DNA from: Nocardioides sp. TF02-7 | Lineage (GTDB): Bacteria > Actinomycetota > Actinomycetes > Propionibacteriales > Nocardioidaceae | NCBI RefSeq assembly: GCF_022437945.1 | Contig: NZ_CP092535.1 | Coordinates: forward strand, 1,860,001-1,924,000 | Reading direction: 5' to 3' | DNA: 64,000 nt | Shown: positions 36,253-45,812 of the stretch, piece by piece | Position numbering within the stretch: the stretch's first letter is position 1 | Layout: each line of letters starts with the position of its first letter | Program-made: the position numbers and the translations under genes | The notes under the pieces: generated by a model | Told to the model about the DNA's origin: nothing | Seen by the model: the letters and a program-made list of their open reading frames with translations, nothing else | The model's database searches: none

Positions 36253-37596
36253 ATGTCCGAGCCCGTCACCGGCGGTCCCGCGCTCGCCCAGGAGCGCCGT
36301 CTGGTCACCGAGATCCCCGGCCCGCGCTCGCGCGAGCTCGCCGCCCGCAAGGACGCGGCCGTCAGCCGCGGCGTCGGCACCGGCCTGCCGGTCTACGTCA
36401 CCGCCGCCGGCGGCGGCGTGGTCGTCGACGTCGACGGCAACTCCCTCATCGACCTCGGCTCCGGCATCGCGGTCACCACCGTCGGCAACGCCAACCCGCG
36501 GGTGGCCGAGGCGGTGGCGGCGCAGGTGGCGGCGTTCACCCACACCTGCTTCATGGTGACCCCCTACGACGGCTACGTGCGGGTGGCGGAGGCGCTCAAC
36601 CGGATCACGCCCGGCAGCCACGAGAAGCGCACCGCGCTGTTCAACAGCGGCGCCGAGGCGGTCGAGAACGCCGTCAAGATCGCCCGCGCCGCCACCGGCC
36701 GGCAGGCGGTGGTCGCGTTCGACCACGCCTACCACGGCCGCACGAACCTGACGATGGCGATGACGGCCAAGAACATGCCGTACAAGCACGGCTTCGGCCC
36801 GTTCGCCGCGGAGGTCTACCGCGCGCCGATGTCGTACCCGTTCCGCGACGCCGGGGTGGACGGCCCGGCCGCCGCCCGCCGCGCGATCGACGTGATCGAC
36901 AAGCAGGTCGGCGCCGCCAACCTGGCCGCGGTCGTCATCGAGCCGATCCAGGGCGAGGGCGGCTTCGTCGTGCCGGCGCCGGGCTTCCTGCCCGCCCTCG
37001 CCGAGTGGTGCCGCGCCCAGGGGGTCGTGTTCGTCGCCGACGAGGTGCAGACCGGGTTCGCGCGCACCGGCGACCTGTTCGCCTGCGACCACGAGGGCGT
37101 CGTACCCGACCTGATCGCCACCGCCAAGGGCATCGCCGGCGGCCTCCCGCTCGCCGCGGTCACCGGCCGCGCCGAGATCATGGACGCCCCCCACGTCGGC
37201 GGCCTCGGCGGCACCTACGGCGGCAACCCCCTCGCCTGCGCCGCCGCGCTGGCGGTGATCGAGGAGATCGAGACCGAGGGGTACGTCGACCGGGCGCGGC
37301 AGCTGGGCAAGACCCTGCTCGACCGGCTCACCGCCCTGCAGGCCCAGGACCCCCGCATCGGCGACGTCCGCGGCCGCGGCGCGATGGTCGCCGTCGAGCT
37401 GGTCCACCCCGGCACCACCGACCCCGACCCCGAGCTCACCCAGCGCGTGGTGCGGGCGGCCTCCGCCCAGGGCCTCGTGGTCCTCACCTGCGGCACCTGG
37501 GGCAACGTCCTCCGCCTCCTCCCCCCGCTCGCCATGCCCGACCACCTGCTCACCGAGGCGCTCGACGTGCTGGTCGGGGTGTTCGGGGAGGTGTGA
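36253..37596 (+). CDS. gabT: 4-Aminobutyrate aminotransferase (class III PLP enzyme)
   Basis: A 447-residue class III aminotransferase. It starts LVTEIPGPRSRELAARKDAA, typical of actinobacterial GabT. It has ALFNSGAEAVENAVKIARAA (cofactor phosphate region), VVIEPIQGEGGFVVP, and the catalytic lysine at residue 292 in LIATAKGIAGGLPLAAV. It converts 4-aminobutyrate and 2-oxoglutarate to succinic semialdehyde and glutamate. No succinic semialdehyde dehydrogenase gene is near. ATG 36253 follows GAGGAG. It lies 134 bases after fahA. Confidence 0.9.
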   Translation: MSEPVTGGPALAQERRLVTEIPGPRSRELAARKDAAVSRGVGTGLPVYVTAAGGGVVVDVDGNSLIDLGSGIAVTTVGNANPRVAEAVAAQVAAFTHTCFMVTPYDGYVRVAEALNRITPGSHEKRTALFNSGAEAVENAVKIARAATGRQAVVAFDHAYHGRTNLTMAMTAKNMPYKHGFGPFAAEVYRAPMSYPFRDAGVDGPAAARRAIDVIDKQVGAANLAAVVIEPIQGEGGFVVPAPGFLPALAEWCRAQGVVFVADEVQTGFARTGDLFACDHEGVVPDLIATAKGIAGGLPLAAVTGRAEIMDAPHVGGLGGTYGGNPLACAAALAVIEEIETEGYVDRARQLGKTLLDRLTALQAQDPRIGDVRGRGAMVAVELVHPGTTDPDPELTQRVVRAASAQGLVVLTCGTWGNVLRLLPPLAMPDHLLTEALDVLVGVFGEV

Positions 37597-37601
37597 CGGG
37601 T

Positions 37602-37750
37602 GAGGTTTTGCCCGACACGTTGAGGTTTCCCCGGTCGACCGGGGAAACCTCACGCCGGGCCCGACGTGACGGGCAAAACCTCCACTTGTCGGGCAAAGCA
37701 ATGCCGGACATGTTGAGGTTTCCCCCGGCCGACCGGGGAAAACTCACCCC
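37602..37750. repeat. Repeat family B, compound inverted repeat
   Basis: Outer arms GAGGTTTTGCCCG (37602-37614) and CGGGCAAAACCTC (37670-37682) enclose a 32-base perfect palindrome, TGAGGTTTCCCCGG plus its mirror (37621-37652). A second unit, 37662-37748, ends with a similar GAGGTTT...GGGGAAAA hairpin. It starts 6 bases after the gabT stop. A third, closely related copy is at 53677-53760. Confidence 0.9.
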
Positions 37751-37838
37751 GCCCGGCCCCGCCCGGGCTCCGCCCCACCAACCCCACCACCCCCACCCGC
37801 ACCGCTACACTCGCCGACCTGACCAGAGCGGGGGGCGG

Positions 37839-38484
37839 GTGACCGAGGCAGCGCAGCAGCCGGGGGAGCGCGACGCCCGCACCGGCCCCGTCGGTGGCGG
37901 CCTACGAGCGGTTCGGCAACGAGTTCGTCCGCCGCGTGCTCCACCGGGAGCGGGTGCTGCGCACCGTCGACCGGCTGCTGGGCGACCGGATCGAGCTCGG
38001 GCCGATCGGCGCCGGGCCGGGGCGGACGTTCACGGTGCGCATCGTGGGCCATTACCGGCCGACGACCGGCGAGGAGGTGCCGGGTGCCCTGCTCACCTAC
38101 CGGGTGCTGCTGCCGATCGACGTCGTGTTCGACCTCGACCTGCGGATGGACAAGCAGCGCTTCACCGCCGACGTCGTCGTGCCGCTGACCCTCACCGTCC
38201 ACGTCGACCCGCCGCTCACCCTCCGCTGGGAGATCGACGTCCCCGGCGACGACGAGGTGGCGCTGACCCTCGCCGCCGAGACCCGCCGCGGCAGCGTGCT
38301 GCAACGGGTGGCGGGCATCGAGGCCGACCTGCGCCGGTTCATCGTCCGCGTCGTCGCCACCGAGCTCGCCAAGCCCTACGTCCGCCGCGCCACCCACATC
38401 GACATGGAGCGGCTGCTCGACGGCACCTGGGACGACATCGCCGCGACCTTCCTGCCCGCCGGGCCGGAGGACCGGAGGGCCTGA
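37839..38484 (+). CDS. Conserved actinobacterial hypothetical protein
   Basis: About 215 residues if one base is removed from the run at 37862-37866, which gives VTEAAQQPGSATPAPAPSVAAYERFG as the start. It could instead begin at GTG 37894. The body has helices (RRVLHRERVLRTVDRLLG) then long strands (RTFTVRIVGHYRPTTGEEVP, DVVVPLTLTVHVDPPLTLRW). This resembles a lipid-binding or START-like layout but not one I can name. The C-terminus (RRATHIDMERLLDGTWDDIA) is helical. No membrane segment or signal peptide. Confidence 0.6.
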
Positions 38485-38524
38485 CCGTACGCCGCGGCGC
38501 ACGCGGGCGGCGTACGCTCGCGGC

Positions 38525-38830
38525 ATGGTGGACCAGATCACGCCCGAGCAGTTCCGTGCCGCCGACGGGGTCGAGGACTGGCAGGTGCTCGACACCGGTG
38601 AGGTCGGCACCACGTTCCGCACCGGCAGCTTCGCCCGCGGCGTGGACCTGGTGGTGCGGATCGGCGCCCTCGCCGACACCGCCAACCACCACCCCGACGT
38701 GACGCTCACCTATCCGACCGTCGAGGTGCGGATGCTGACCCACGAGGTCGGCGGGCTCACGGCCCGCGACGTCGCGCTGGCCCGGGAGATCTCGGAGGCC
38801 GCCGCCGAGCTGGGCGTCGAGCCGGGCTGA
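38525..38830 (+). CDS. phhB: 4a-Hydroxytetrahydrobiopterin dehydratase (PCD/DCoH)
   Basis: A 101-residue pterin-4a-carbinolamine dehydratase. The family motif is NHHPDVTLTYPTVEVRML (about residues 54-71), with the catalytic histidines, then HEVGGLTARDVALAREI. It recycles the oxidised pterin of aromatic amino acid hydroxylases. It lies near the tyrosine-degradation genes, which is sensible if a phenylalanine hydroxylase exists elsewhere; none is in this window. Its 3' end faces the MmpL gene, 33 bases away. Confidence 0.9.
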   Translation: MVDQITPEQFRAADGVEDWQVLDTGEVGTTFRTGSFARGVDLVVRIGALADTANHHPDVTLTYPTVEVRMLTHEVGGLTARDVALAREISEAAAELGVEPG

Positions 38831-38863
38831 CCCGGCCCGACGCCCAGCGCCCTGCCCCGAGCC

Positions 38864-41100
38864 CTACCCCCTGCCCGGCGGGCACCGGGAGCGGCTCGAC
38901 CGGTTCGCCGGCGGCGCCCGCACGACCGTCCCGGCCGTCCCCGCGGGACCGCCCACCACGCCCCGGTCCGCCCGGCCGCACCGGCCACCAGGCGCGGTCG
39001 CCGAGCAGCACCAGCAGCGCGGGGAGCACGACCAGCCGGATCAGGGTGGCGTCGATGAGGATCGCCGCGGCCAGCCCGACGCCCATCATCTTCATCTCCA
39101 GCATCGACAGCGTCGCGAAGATCGAGAACACCGACACCATGACGGCCGCGGCGCTGGTCACCACGCCCGCGGTGTCGGCGACACCGCGCCGGACCGCGGC
39201 CCGCGTCGGCATGCCCCCGGCGACCAGCTCGCGGACCCGGCTCAGCACGAACACGTGGTAGTCCATCGACAGGCCGACGAGCACGACGAGCACGAAGACC
39301 GGGATCCAGTCGATGACGAAGCCGGGGCTGGTGAAGCCCAGCCACGACTCGCCGACCCCGTGCTGGAACACCAGGCCGAGCACGCCGAACGCCACGCCGA
39401 CCGAGGCGAGGTTGAGCACGGTGGACACCAGGCCGAGGGTGACGCTGCGGAACGCCCCGGCCATCATCAGCATCGTCAGCAGCAGCACGAAGCCGATCAG
39501 CAGCGGCATCCGGTCGGCCTGCTTGTCCCGGAAGTCGAGCGCCTCGGCGACGTCGCCGCCGACCGCCCAGTCGCTGACCGCCCCGTCATCGCGCCGCGGG
39601 TCGTCGAGCACCTGCGGCGCGATCTCGTTCCGGAGCCGCTCGATCGCCTCGGCGGACCGGTCGTCGGACTCGTCGTGGACGAGGCCCAGGTCGATCCGGG
39701 ACGTCCGCCCGTCCTCGGAGGTCGTCACCGGCGCGGTCTCGGCGGCGAACGCGCCGTCGCGTGCGGCGAGGGCGGCCAGCTCCTCGAGGGCCGCGGCGCC
39801 GCCGTCGTCGGCCGAGGATCGAACGACGACCGTCGCCGAGCTGCCCTCGGTCGGGAACGCCGCGGCGACCCGCTGCAACGTGCCCACCACGGGGAGGTCC
39901 TGCGGCAGCGTCTCCAGGTTCGCCGTGTGGGTCTTGAGGCCCAGGGCCGGCACGGCGAGGGCGCCGACCACCACGGCCGCGGCGACGAGGGCGGCCACCG
40001 GGTGCCGGACCACGGGACCGAGCAGCCGCGAGCTGATGCCGCCGCGGCCGATCCGGCGGTTGAGCCGCCAGAGCAGCGGCACCCGCGGGCGGTCGACCCA
40101 CCGGCCCAGCTTGACCAGCAGCGCGGGGAGCACCGTGATCGAGCCGAGCACGGCGACCGCGACGACGATGATCGAGCCGACCGCCAGCGAGTTGAACGTC
40201 ACGTCGGTGAGGACGAACAGCCCGGCGAGCGAGGCGACCACCGCGCCGCCGGACACGAGAATGGCGTGGCCGGACGTCTGCGCGGCGATCTCGACGGCGT
40301 CGAGGGTGGACCGGCCGGCCTCCCGCTCCTGCCGCTCGCGCTTGAGGTAGAACAGCGAGTAGTCGACGCCGACGGCCATGCCGATCAGCACGATCATGCT
40401 GTTGACGGTGGGCTCGGCCGGCAGCAGGTGCGAGATCGGCGCGGAGATCCCGATCGTCGCTGCGACGCTCGTGGCGGCGAGCAGCACCGGCAGCCCGGCG
40501 GCGATCAGGGCGCCGAAGGCGAGCAGCATCAGCAGCAGGGTGACCGGCAGGCTGGTGAACTCGGCCTGGTGCAGGTCGTCGGCCACCCGCTCGTTGATCG
40601 CGTCGTCGATGGTGACGTCGCCGGCCTGCTCGACCCGGAGGTCGGGGTGGTCGTCCTGCACCGACGCGGTGGCCGACAGCAGCGGCGCCGCATCGACCTC
40701 GTCGGAGGCGAGCGTGACCGGCACCAGCACCGCGGAGCCGTCGGGGGCTCTCGACCGGGTCGCCGACGGCGTCGACCCCGTCGATCCCGGACATCGCCTC
40801 GGCGAGGTCGGCGGCAGCGGCGTCGGCAGCGGCGGCGTCGAGACCGCCGCTGCGGGCGGTGATCAGGACGTTCTCGGTGGGCGGCCGGTCGAGCCCGGCG
40901 TCGTGGACGAGGGCGTCGGCGCGGCCGGACTCGCCGACCCGGTAGTCGGCGTCGTCCGGCTGCTCGGTCGACACCGCGACCGCGAGGCCGACGGCGACGA
41001 CGACGAAGGCGAACCAGGCCGCGATCGCGCGGCCGGGATGGGTGGCGCTCCACCGGGCGGCCCGCGTGGGCAACCCGGTGAGCGGTGACCGGTGGGACAT
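38864..41100 (-). CDS. MmpL-family RND transporter
   Basis: About 745 residues with two shifts (one extra base at 40743-40747, one near the stop at 38867-38871; after the second, TAG at 38864 ends the protein). It is a twelve-helix RND permease: LVHDAGLDRPPTENVLITAR periplasmic region, a helix bundle including VNSMIVLIGMAVGVDYSLFY, then a second half with the same GLSMDYHVFVLSRVRELVAG motif. The GVDYSLF and SMDYHVF motifs hold the proton-relay aspartates. MmpL proteins export lipids or metabolites. It is divergent from the two-component gene, 144 bases away. Confidence 0.85.
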
Positions 41101-41244
41101 CGGTGCTCCTGAGACGTGAAGGGGCTGAAGCGAGATGCCTCCAGCCTCGGGCCGCCGGCGGACGACGTCAGGGGGTACGTCGTCCCGGCGCGCGGTGGTG
41201 CCTGCACCACTGTCCGGACGGTCCGCACCAGGGAGGATGGCCTC

Positions 41245-42999
41245 GTGCCCGCCGTTCCCGACCGACCGCGCGCCGGTCGCTTCGAGGCGACCGGCCTCGC
41301 CTTCCTGCACGTGCTGCTGCACGCGCCCGTCGTCGTGTCGTTCGTGCTCGTCGTCGTCAGCACGGTGCTCGTGGCGGTGTGGGTGGGCGTCGCGCTGCTC
41401 GCCGTGACGCTTCCGCTCAGCCGGGCCCTGGCCGAGGTCCACCGCTGGACCGCCGCGCGGATCCTCGGCGAGCCGGTGCCGCCGCCGTACCGCCCTCTGC
41501 ACGGCGGCTGGTGGCAGCAGCTGCGCACCCTCCTCACCGACCCGATGAGCTGGCGCGACCTGCTGTGGATGCTGTGGGCGATGACGGCCGGCTTCGTCCT
41601 GTCGCTGCTCGTCGTGCTGCTGCTGCACGGCGTCGTCACGACCCCGGTGTGGTGGTACGTCGCCGGCCCGGTCATGCGGGCCCGGGCCAACGTCGACCGG
41701 GCGCTGCTCACCGTCGGGCGCACCGAGAAGCTCGAGCGGCGGGTGCGCGCGCTCGCCGAGTCGCGGGCCGATTTCGTCGACCACTCCGCCGCCGAGCTGC
41801 GCCGGATCGAGCGCGACCTCCACGACGGTCCGCAGGCCCGGCTCGCGGCGCTGTCGCTGAGCCTCGGCATGGCCGACGACCTGTTCGACTCCGACCCTGC
41901 CGCCGCCCGCCGGCTGGTCGACGACGCCCGGTCGTCCTCGACGACGGCGCTGTCGGAGCTCCGCGACGTCGTGCGCGGGATCCACCCGCCGGTGCTGGCC
42001 GACCGCGGCCTGGCCGGCGCGGTCGAGGCGTTGGCCCTCGACATGGCCCGGCCGGTCGACGTCGGGGTCGACGTGCCGAGCCGGTTGCCGCCGCCGCTGG
42101 AGTCGGCCGTCTACTTCACGGTCGCCGAGTGCCTCGCCAACGCCGTCAAGCACGCCGGCGCGACCAGCGCGTGGGTGCGGATCCGCTGGGCCGACGACGT
42201 GCTGTCGGGCGAGGTGGGTGACGACGGCCGCGGCGGCGCCGACCCGCGTTCCGGCACCGGGCTCCGCGGTGTCGCCGGGCGGCTGGCGGCGTTCGACGGC
42301 AGGATGCGGGTGTCGAGCCCGCCCGGCGGCCCGACCGTCGTCTCCTGGGAGGTCCCAGTGCGCATCGTCCTCGCCGAAGACAACGCCCTCCTCCGCGCCG
42401 GGCTGACCCAGCTGCTGACGAGCAAGGGCTTCGAGATCGCCGCCGCGGTCGACAACCTGCCCGGGCTCGAGCGGGCGCTGGAGGACCCCACGGTCGAGGC
42501 CGCCGTGGTCGACGTGCGGATGCCGCCGACGTTCACCGACGAGGGGCTGCGGGCGGCGATCGGCGTCCGCGGCCGGCGACCGGGGTTCCCGGTGCTGGTG
42601 CTGTCGCAGTACGTCGAGCAGCTCTACGCCCGCGAGCTGCTCGCGAGCGGCGAGGGCGCGGTCGGCTACCTGCTCAAGGACCGGGTGTCCGACGTCGCCG
42701 AGTTCGTCGACGCCGTACGCCGGGTCGCCGCCGGTGGCACCGTCCTCGACCCCGAGGTGATCGCGACCGTCCTCGCCCGGCGCGCCGACGAGCCGGTCGA
42801 CCGGCTCACCGCCCGCGAGAAGGAGGTGCTCGCGCTGATGGCCGAGGGACGCGGTAACGCCGCGATCGCCGCGACGCTCGTGGTCACCGAGAAGGCCGTC
42901 GCCAAGCACATCAACAGCATCTTCACCAAGCTCGACCTGCCCGCCGACACCGACGACCACCGACGCGTGCGCGCGGTGCTGGCCTGGCTGCGGCTCTAG
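41245..42999 (+). CDS. Histidine kinase-response regulator in one reading frame
   Basis: A single open frame of 584 residues holds both partners of a NarL-type system. Residues 1-370 are the kinase: two membrane helices (VVVSFVLVVVSTVLVAVWVG and FVLSLLVVLLLHGVV), a HisKA-3 motif ERDLHDGPQARLAALSLSLG, and an ATPase domain (AECLANAVKHAGATSAWVRI). Then come a receiver (VRIVLAEDNALLRAGLTQLL, phosphorylated Asp in AVVDVRM) and a LuxR HTH (LTAREKEVLALMAEGRGNAA). The second part has its own GGGAGG and GTG at 42358, so it may be made separately as well. A stop codon lost to a sequencing indel is possible. Confidence 0.8.
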   Translation: MPAVPDRPRAGRFEATGLAFLHVLLHAPVVVSFVLVVVSTVLVAVWVGVALLAVTLPLSRALAEVHRWTAARILGEPVPPPYRPLHGGWWQQLRTLLTDPMSWRDLLWMLWAMTAGFVLSLLVVLLLHGVVTTPVWWYVAGPVMRARANVDRALLTVGRTEKLERRVRALAESRADFVDHSAAELRRIERDLHDGPQARLAALSLSLGMADDLFDSDPAAARRLVDDARSSSTTALSELRDVVRGIHPPVLADRGLAGAVEALALDMARPVDVGVDVPSRLPPPLESAVYFTVAECLANAVKHAGATSAWVRIRWADDVLSGEVGDDGRGGADPRSGTGLRGVAGRLAAFDGRMRVSSPPGGPTVVSWEVPVRIVLAEDNALLRAGLTQLLTSKGFEIAAAVDNLPGLERALEDPTVEAAVVDVRMPPTFTDEGLRAAIGVRGRRPGFPVLVLSQYVEQLYARELLASGEGAVGYLLKDRVSDVAEFVDAVRRVAAGGTVLDPEVIATVLARRADEPVDRLTAREKEVLALMAEGRGNAAIAATLVVTEKAVAKHINSIFTKLDLPADTDDHRRVRAVLAWLRL

Positions 43000-43027
43000 C
43001 CCCCGACCCTCACGACCCCGGGGACCG

Positions 43028-43774
43028 TCACGACCCGTGGCCCAGGTCGCGGACCTCGTTGCGGAGCCGGCCCATCGTGACGTCGAGCTCCGCGGCCGTG
43101 TGGGCGGCGTGGTGCAGCTCGTCGAGCAGCGTGGTGGGCACGATCCCCTCGTACTTGTAGTAGATCGTGTGCTCGACGCTGGCCCAGAAGTCCATTGCGA
43201 TCGTGCGGATCTGCAGCTCGACCGGCACGTGCTCGGTGCGGTCGGAGAGGAACACCGGGATCGCGACGATCAGGTGCAGGCTCCGGTAACCGTTGGGTTT
43301 CGGGGTCGCGATGTAGTCCTCGACCTCGAGCACGGTGACGTCGCTCTGCCGGGTCAGCATGTCGCTGATCCAGTAGACGTCGGAGACGAACGGGCAGACC
43401 ACCCGGACCCCGGCGATGTCGCGCACCTGCTCGGCGATCGCGTCGAGGTTCGGGGGGCAGCCGATCCGGCCCATCTTGGCGAACAGGCTCTCCTGCGACT
43501 TCAGCCGCGACCGGACGTGCTCGATCGGGCTGTGCTCGTGGGTCTCCTCGAACTCCTCCCGCAGGATCGAGATCTTGGTGGTGACCTCGTCGATCGCGAA
43601 CTTGTAGCGCAGCCGGAACCGGGTCAGCTCCCGCTGGAGGCGCTGCAACCGCTGCGCGAGGCGCTCCTCGTCGGCGCTGACGACGTCGGAGCCCGCCATG
43701 AGGCGGGCGAACAGGTCGCCGAGGACCTCCGACACGTCGGCATCGGCCGGGGTGGGCTGCTCGGTGGTGCTCAC
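43028..43774 (-). CDS. GTP pyrophosphokinase, small alarmone synthetase
   Basis: A 248-residue RelA/SpoT-domain protein without HD or TGS domains, so a stand-alone (p)ppGpp synthetase. The N-terminal 60 residues are helical (LQRLQRELTRFRLRYKFAID). Catalytic motifs include IAGVRVVCPFVSDVYWISDM and PKPNGYRSLHLIVAIPVFLS, with PVELQIRTIAMDFWASVEHT. It uses ATP and GTP/GDP to make the alarmone. The size is that of RelQ-like enzymes. ATG 43774. It stands alone, convergent with the two-component gene (28 bases between). Confidence 0.9.
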   Translation of the reverse strand: MSTTEQPTPADADVSEVLGDLFARLMAGSDVVSADEERLAQRLQRLQRELTRFRLRYKFAIDEVTTKISILREEFEETHEHSPIEHVRSRLKSQESLFAKMGRIGCPPNLDAIAEQVRDIAGVRVVCPFVSDVYWISDMLTRQSDVTVLEVEDYIATPKPNGYRSLHLIVAIPVFLSDRTEHVPVELQIRTIAMDFWASVEHTIYYKYEGIVPTTLLDELHHAAHTAAELDVTMGRLRNEVRDLGHGS

Positions 43775-43884
43775 GTGGCTCCTCTCGGCGCGTTGCTCCC
43801 CAGCATGTCGGACGGGGCAAGGCGCGCCCGGATCGGGCAGCGACCGCCGGGTACCGCCCTCCGGATCGACACCTGGAGGACGAG

Positions 43885-44103
43885 ATGGGCGAGAAGAGCT
43901 TCGCGAAGGGCGACAAGGTCTCCTGGAAGAGCCACGGCGGGACCGCCGAGGGAGAGGTCGTCGGGAAGATCACGAGCGAGACCGAGGCCGTGGGACGCAA
44001 GGTGAAGGCCTCGGAGGAGGAGCCGCAGTACCTCGTCGAGAGCGAGAAGAGCGGCGGCCGGGCCGTGCACAAGCCGGGTGCGCTGAAGAAGAAGGGCTCC
44101 TGA
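43885..44103 (+). CDS. DUF2945 protein
   Basis: A 72-residue protein of DUF2945. It starts SFAKGDKVSWKSHGGTAEGE and has a strand-rich core (VVGKITSETEAVGRKVKASE) ending QYLVESEKSGGRAVHKPGAL, all hallmarks of the family (a TUDOR-like fold). Its function is unproven; members are found beside DUF3140 proteins. ATG 43885 follows GGAGGACGAG. Very high lysine and glutamate content. It is followed 3 bases later by a DUF3140 gene, clearly one operon. Confidence 0.85.
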   Translation: MGEKSFAKGDKVSWKSHGGTAEGEVVGKITSETEAVGRKVKASEEEPQYLVESEKSGGRAVHKPGALKKKGS

Positions 44104-44106
44104 GGC

Positions 44107-44439
44107 GTGGCGGCCGGGGGCCTCGACGAGGTCTGGGACGACTGGCAGGACGCTGTCAACATGACGGCGTCGGAGCTGGAGGACTGGCTCGGCACCGACG
44201 AGTCGCAGGCGGTGGGCCAGAAGAGCGGCGGCGGTGAGTCGGTCGGCCACGAGTCCGGCCGGCGGATCGTCGCGATCCTGCGCACGAGGAAGGGCGACCT
44301 CGACGACGACGACGTCGCCCACATGCGCAAGGTCGTGGGCTACGTGCACCGCCACCTCGCCCAGCGGCCCTCCGGCGACGTCACCGACACCGCCTGGCGC
44401 CAGTCGCTGATGAATTGGGGCCACGACCCGGCCCGGTGA
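44107..44439 (+). CDS. DUF3140 protein
   Basis: A 110-residue protein of the DUF3140 family. The typical segments are DEVWDDWQDAVNMTASELED, then SGGGESVGHESGRRIVAILR, and a closing MRKVVGYVHRHLAQRPSGD. It shares a transcript with the DUF2945 gene, whose stop is 3 bases before the GTG at 44107. Family members may bind DNA or act in stress survival, but no activity is known. The pair is one I have seen together in actinobacteria and other bacteria. Confidence 0.85.
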   Translation: MAAGGLDEVWDDWQDAVNMTASELEDWLGTDESQAVGQKSGGGESVGHESGRRIVAILRTRKGDLDDDDVAHMRKVVGYVHRHLAQRPSGDVTDTAWRQSLMNWGHDPAR

Positions 44440-44463
44440 CGTCGGCGGGTCCGCGCGGAGGCG

Positions 44464-45741
44464 TCAGGTGCGGGCCGGCTGGTCCGGGCGCACGCCGTTG
44501 ACCGCCGCCGGGATCCGGCGCTCGAGCGCGAGCGCCATCACGCCGATCGCCAGGCAGCCGGCGACCATCAGCGCGACGTAGGCGGCGGCCAGGTCGTGGT
44601 CGAGCAGCACGCCGGCCACGGCGGGGCCGGCGATCGCGCCGCCCTGGAACGCCGCGGCGTTGATCGCGTTGTAGCGGCCGCGGGTGTGGTCGGAGGCGAG
44701 GTCGTTGTTGATCGCCGGCACGGTGGGCTGGAGCAGCGTCTCGCCGAGCGCGAACACCCCGGTGAACGCGAGCACGCCGGTCACCGCGAGCGCACTGCCG
44801 GGCGCCAGCCCGGTGGCGCCGAGCAGCAGCCAGGAGACCACCCAGATCGCCGCCATCACCAGCATCGCGCGGGTGCGGCGCCGGCCGCTGATCCGGGCCA
44901 GCACGAGGAACTGCAGCAGCACGATCACCGCGGTGTTGACCGCGAACGCCACGCCGATGGTCGTCGTCGACACCTCCGCGACCTGCCGGCCGAAGCCGGG
45001 GAAGCCGGCCTCGAGCTGTCCGTAGCCGACGAAGACACCCACGAACGTCAGCGCGGTCAGCCAGCGGACGGCGGGCTCGCGGAGGATCGAGCGGTACGTC
45101 GCGCCCGCGCCCGCCGCCGGGTCGTCGGGCTGCGCCGCGCGGCCGTGCACGTGGCGCAGCGGGCCGAGCAGCAGCGCGGCCGGGATCAGCGCGCAGACCG
45201 CGTCGGCGAGGTAGATCGTGGTGAACGTGGCCGGCTCCGCGACGTCGACGTAGAGCCCGCCGACGATGCCGCCGACGCCGATGCCGAGGTTGACCAGCGC
45301 GAAGTTGACCCCGAAGTACTTCTGCCGGAGCTCGCCCTCGACGACGGCGGCGATCAGCGCGTTGAACGCCGGCCAGGAGACGCCGAAGTTGATCCCCACC
45401 AGGACCAGCGCGAAGGCAGCCAGACCGGGGGTGGTGGCGAACGCGAGGAGCACGTTGCCGACGAACATCGCCGCGCACCCGACGAGCAGCACGTTGCGGG
45501 CGCCGTAGCGGTCGGTCAGCGAGCCGCCAGGACCGGTGACCACCAGGCCGGCGATCGCGATCAGGCTCATCAGGGCGCCCGCGAGCCCGAGCCCGAACCC
45601 GCGCACCTCGTGCAGGTAGATGAGCGTGAACGGCAGCGTCAACCCGCGGCCGAGGGTCTGGACGGCGACGGTCGACAGCAGCCAGCGACCCGCGGTGGGC
45701 AGCTCCGACCAGAACGAGCGGATCCCGAGCACGACGACCAT
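44464..45741 (-). CDS. MFS transporter
   Basis: A 425-residue permease with twelve predicted helices. The first loop has the MFS signature GPGGSLTDRYGARNVLLVGC (about residues 66-85), and the helix-5 region LVLVGINFGVSWPAFNALIA is typical of drug-exporter types. ATG 45741 follows GGGGAGCAGG; the upstream ATG (45789) adds 16 residues of low-complexity sequence. Substrate unknown. It is convergent with the DUF3140 gene and stands apart from the oxidoreductase gene. Confidence 0.85.
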   Translation of the reverse strand: MVVVLGIRSFWSELPTAGRWLLSTVAVQTLGRGLTLPFTLIYLHEVRGFGLGLAGALMSLIAIAGLVVTGPGGSLTDRYGARNVLLVGCAAMFVGNVLLAFATTPGLAAFALVLVGINFGVSWPAFNALIAAVVEGELRQKYFGVNFALVNLGIGVGGIVGGLYVDVAEPATFTTIYLADAVCALIPAALLLGPLRHVHGRAAQPDDPAAGAGATYRSILREPAVRWLTALTFVGVFVGYGQLEAGFPGFGRQVAEVSTTTIGVAFAVNTAVIVLLQFLVLARISGRRRTRAMLVMAAIWVVSWLLLGATGLAPGSALAVTGVLAFTGVFALGETLLQPTVPAINNDLASDHTRGRYNAINAAAFQGGAIAGPAVAGVLLDHDLAAAYVALMVAGCLAIGVMALALERRIPAAVNGVRPDQPART

Positions 45742-45812
45742 CCTGCTCCCCGCCGCCGACAGCCTGCGCGCGGGTTCCGGACCGGGCACCCGTCCGGCGC
45801 CGCGGCGGGGTG

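Noticed and set aside
35935-37701. 588-codon minus-strand frame opposite gabT
   Set aside because: Antisense shadow; gabT on the plus strand is complete with its PLP lysine.
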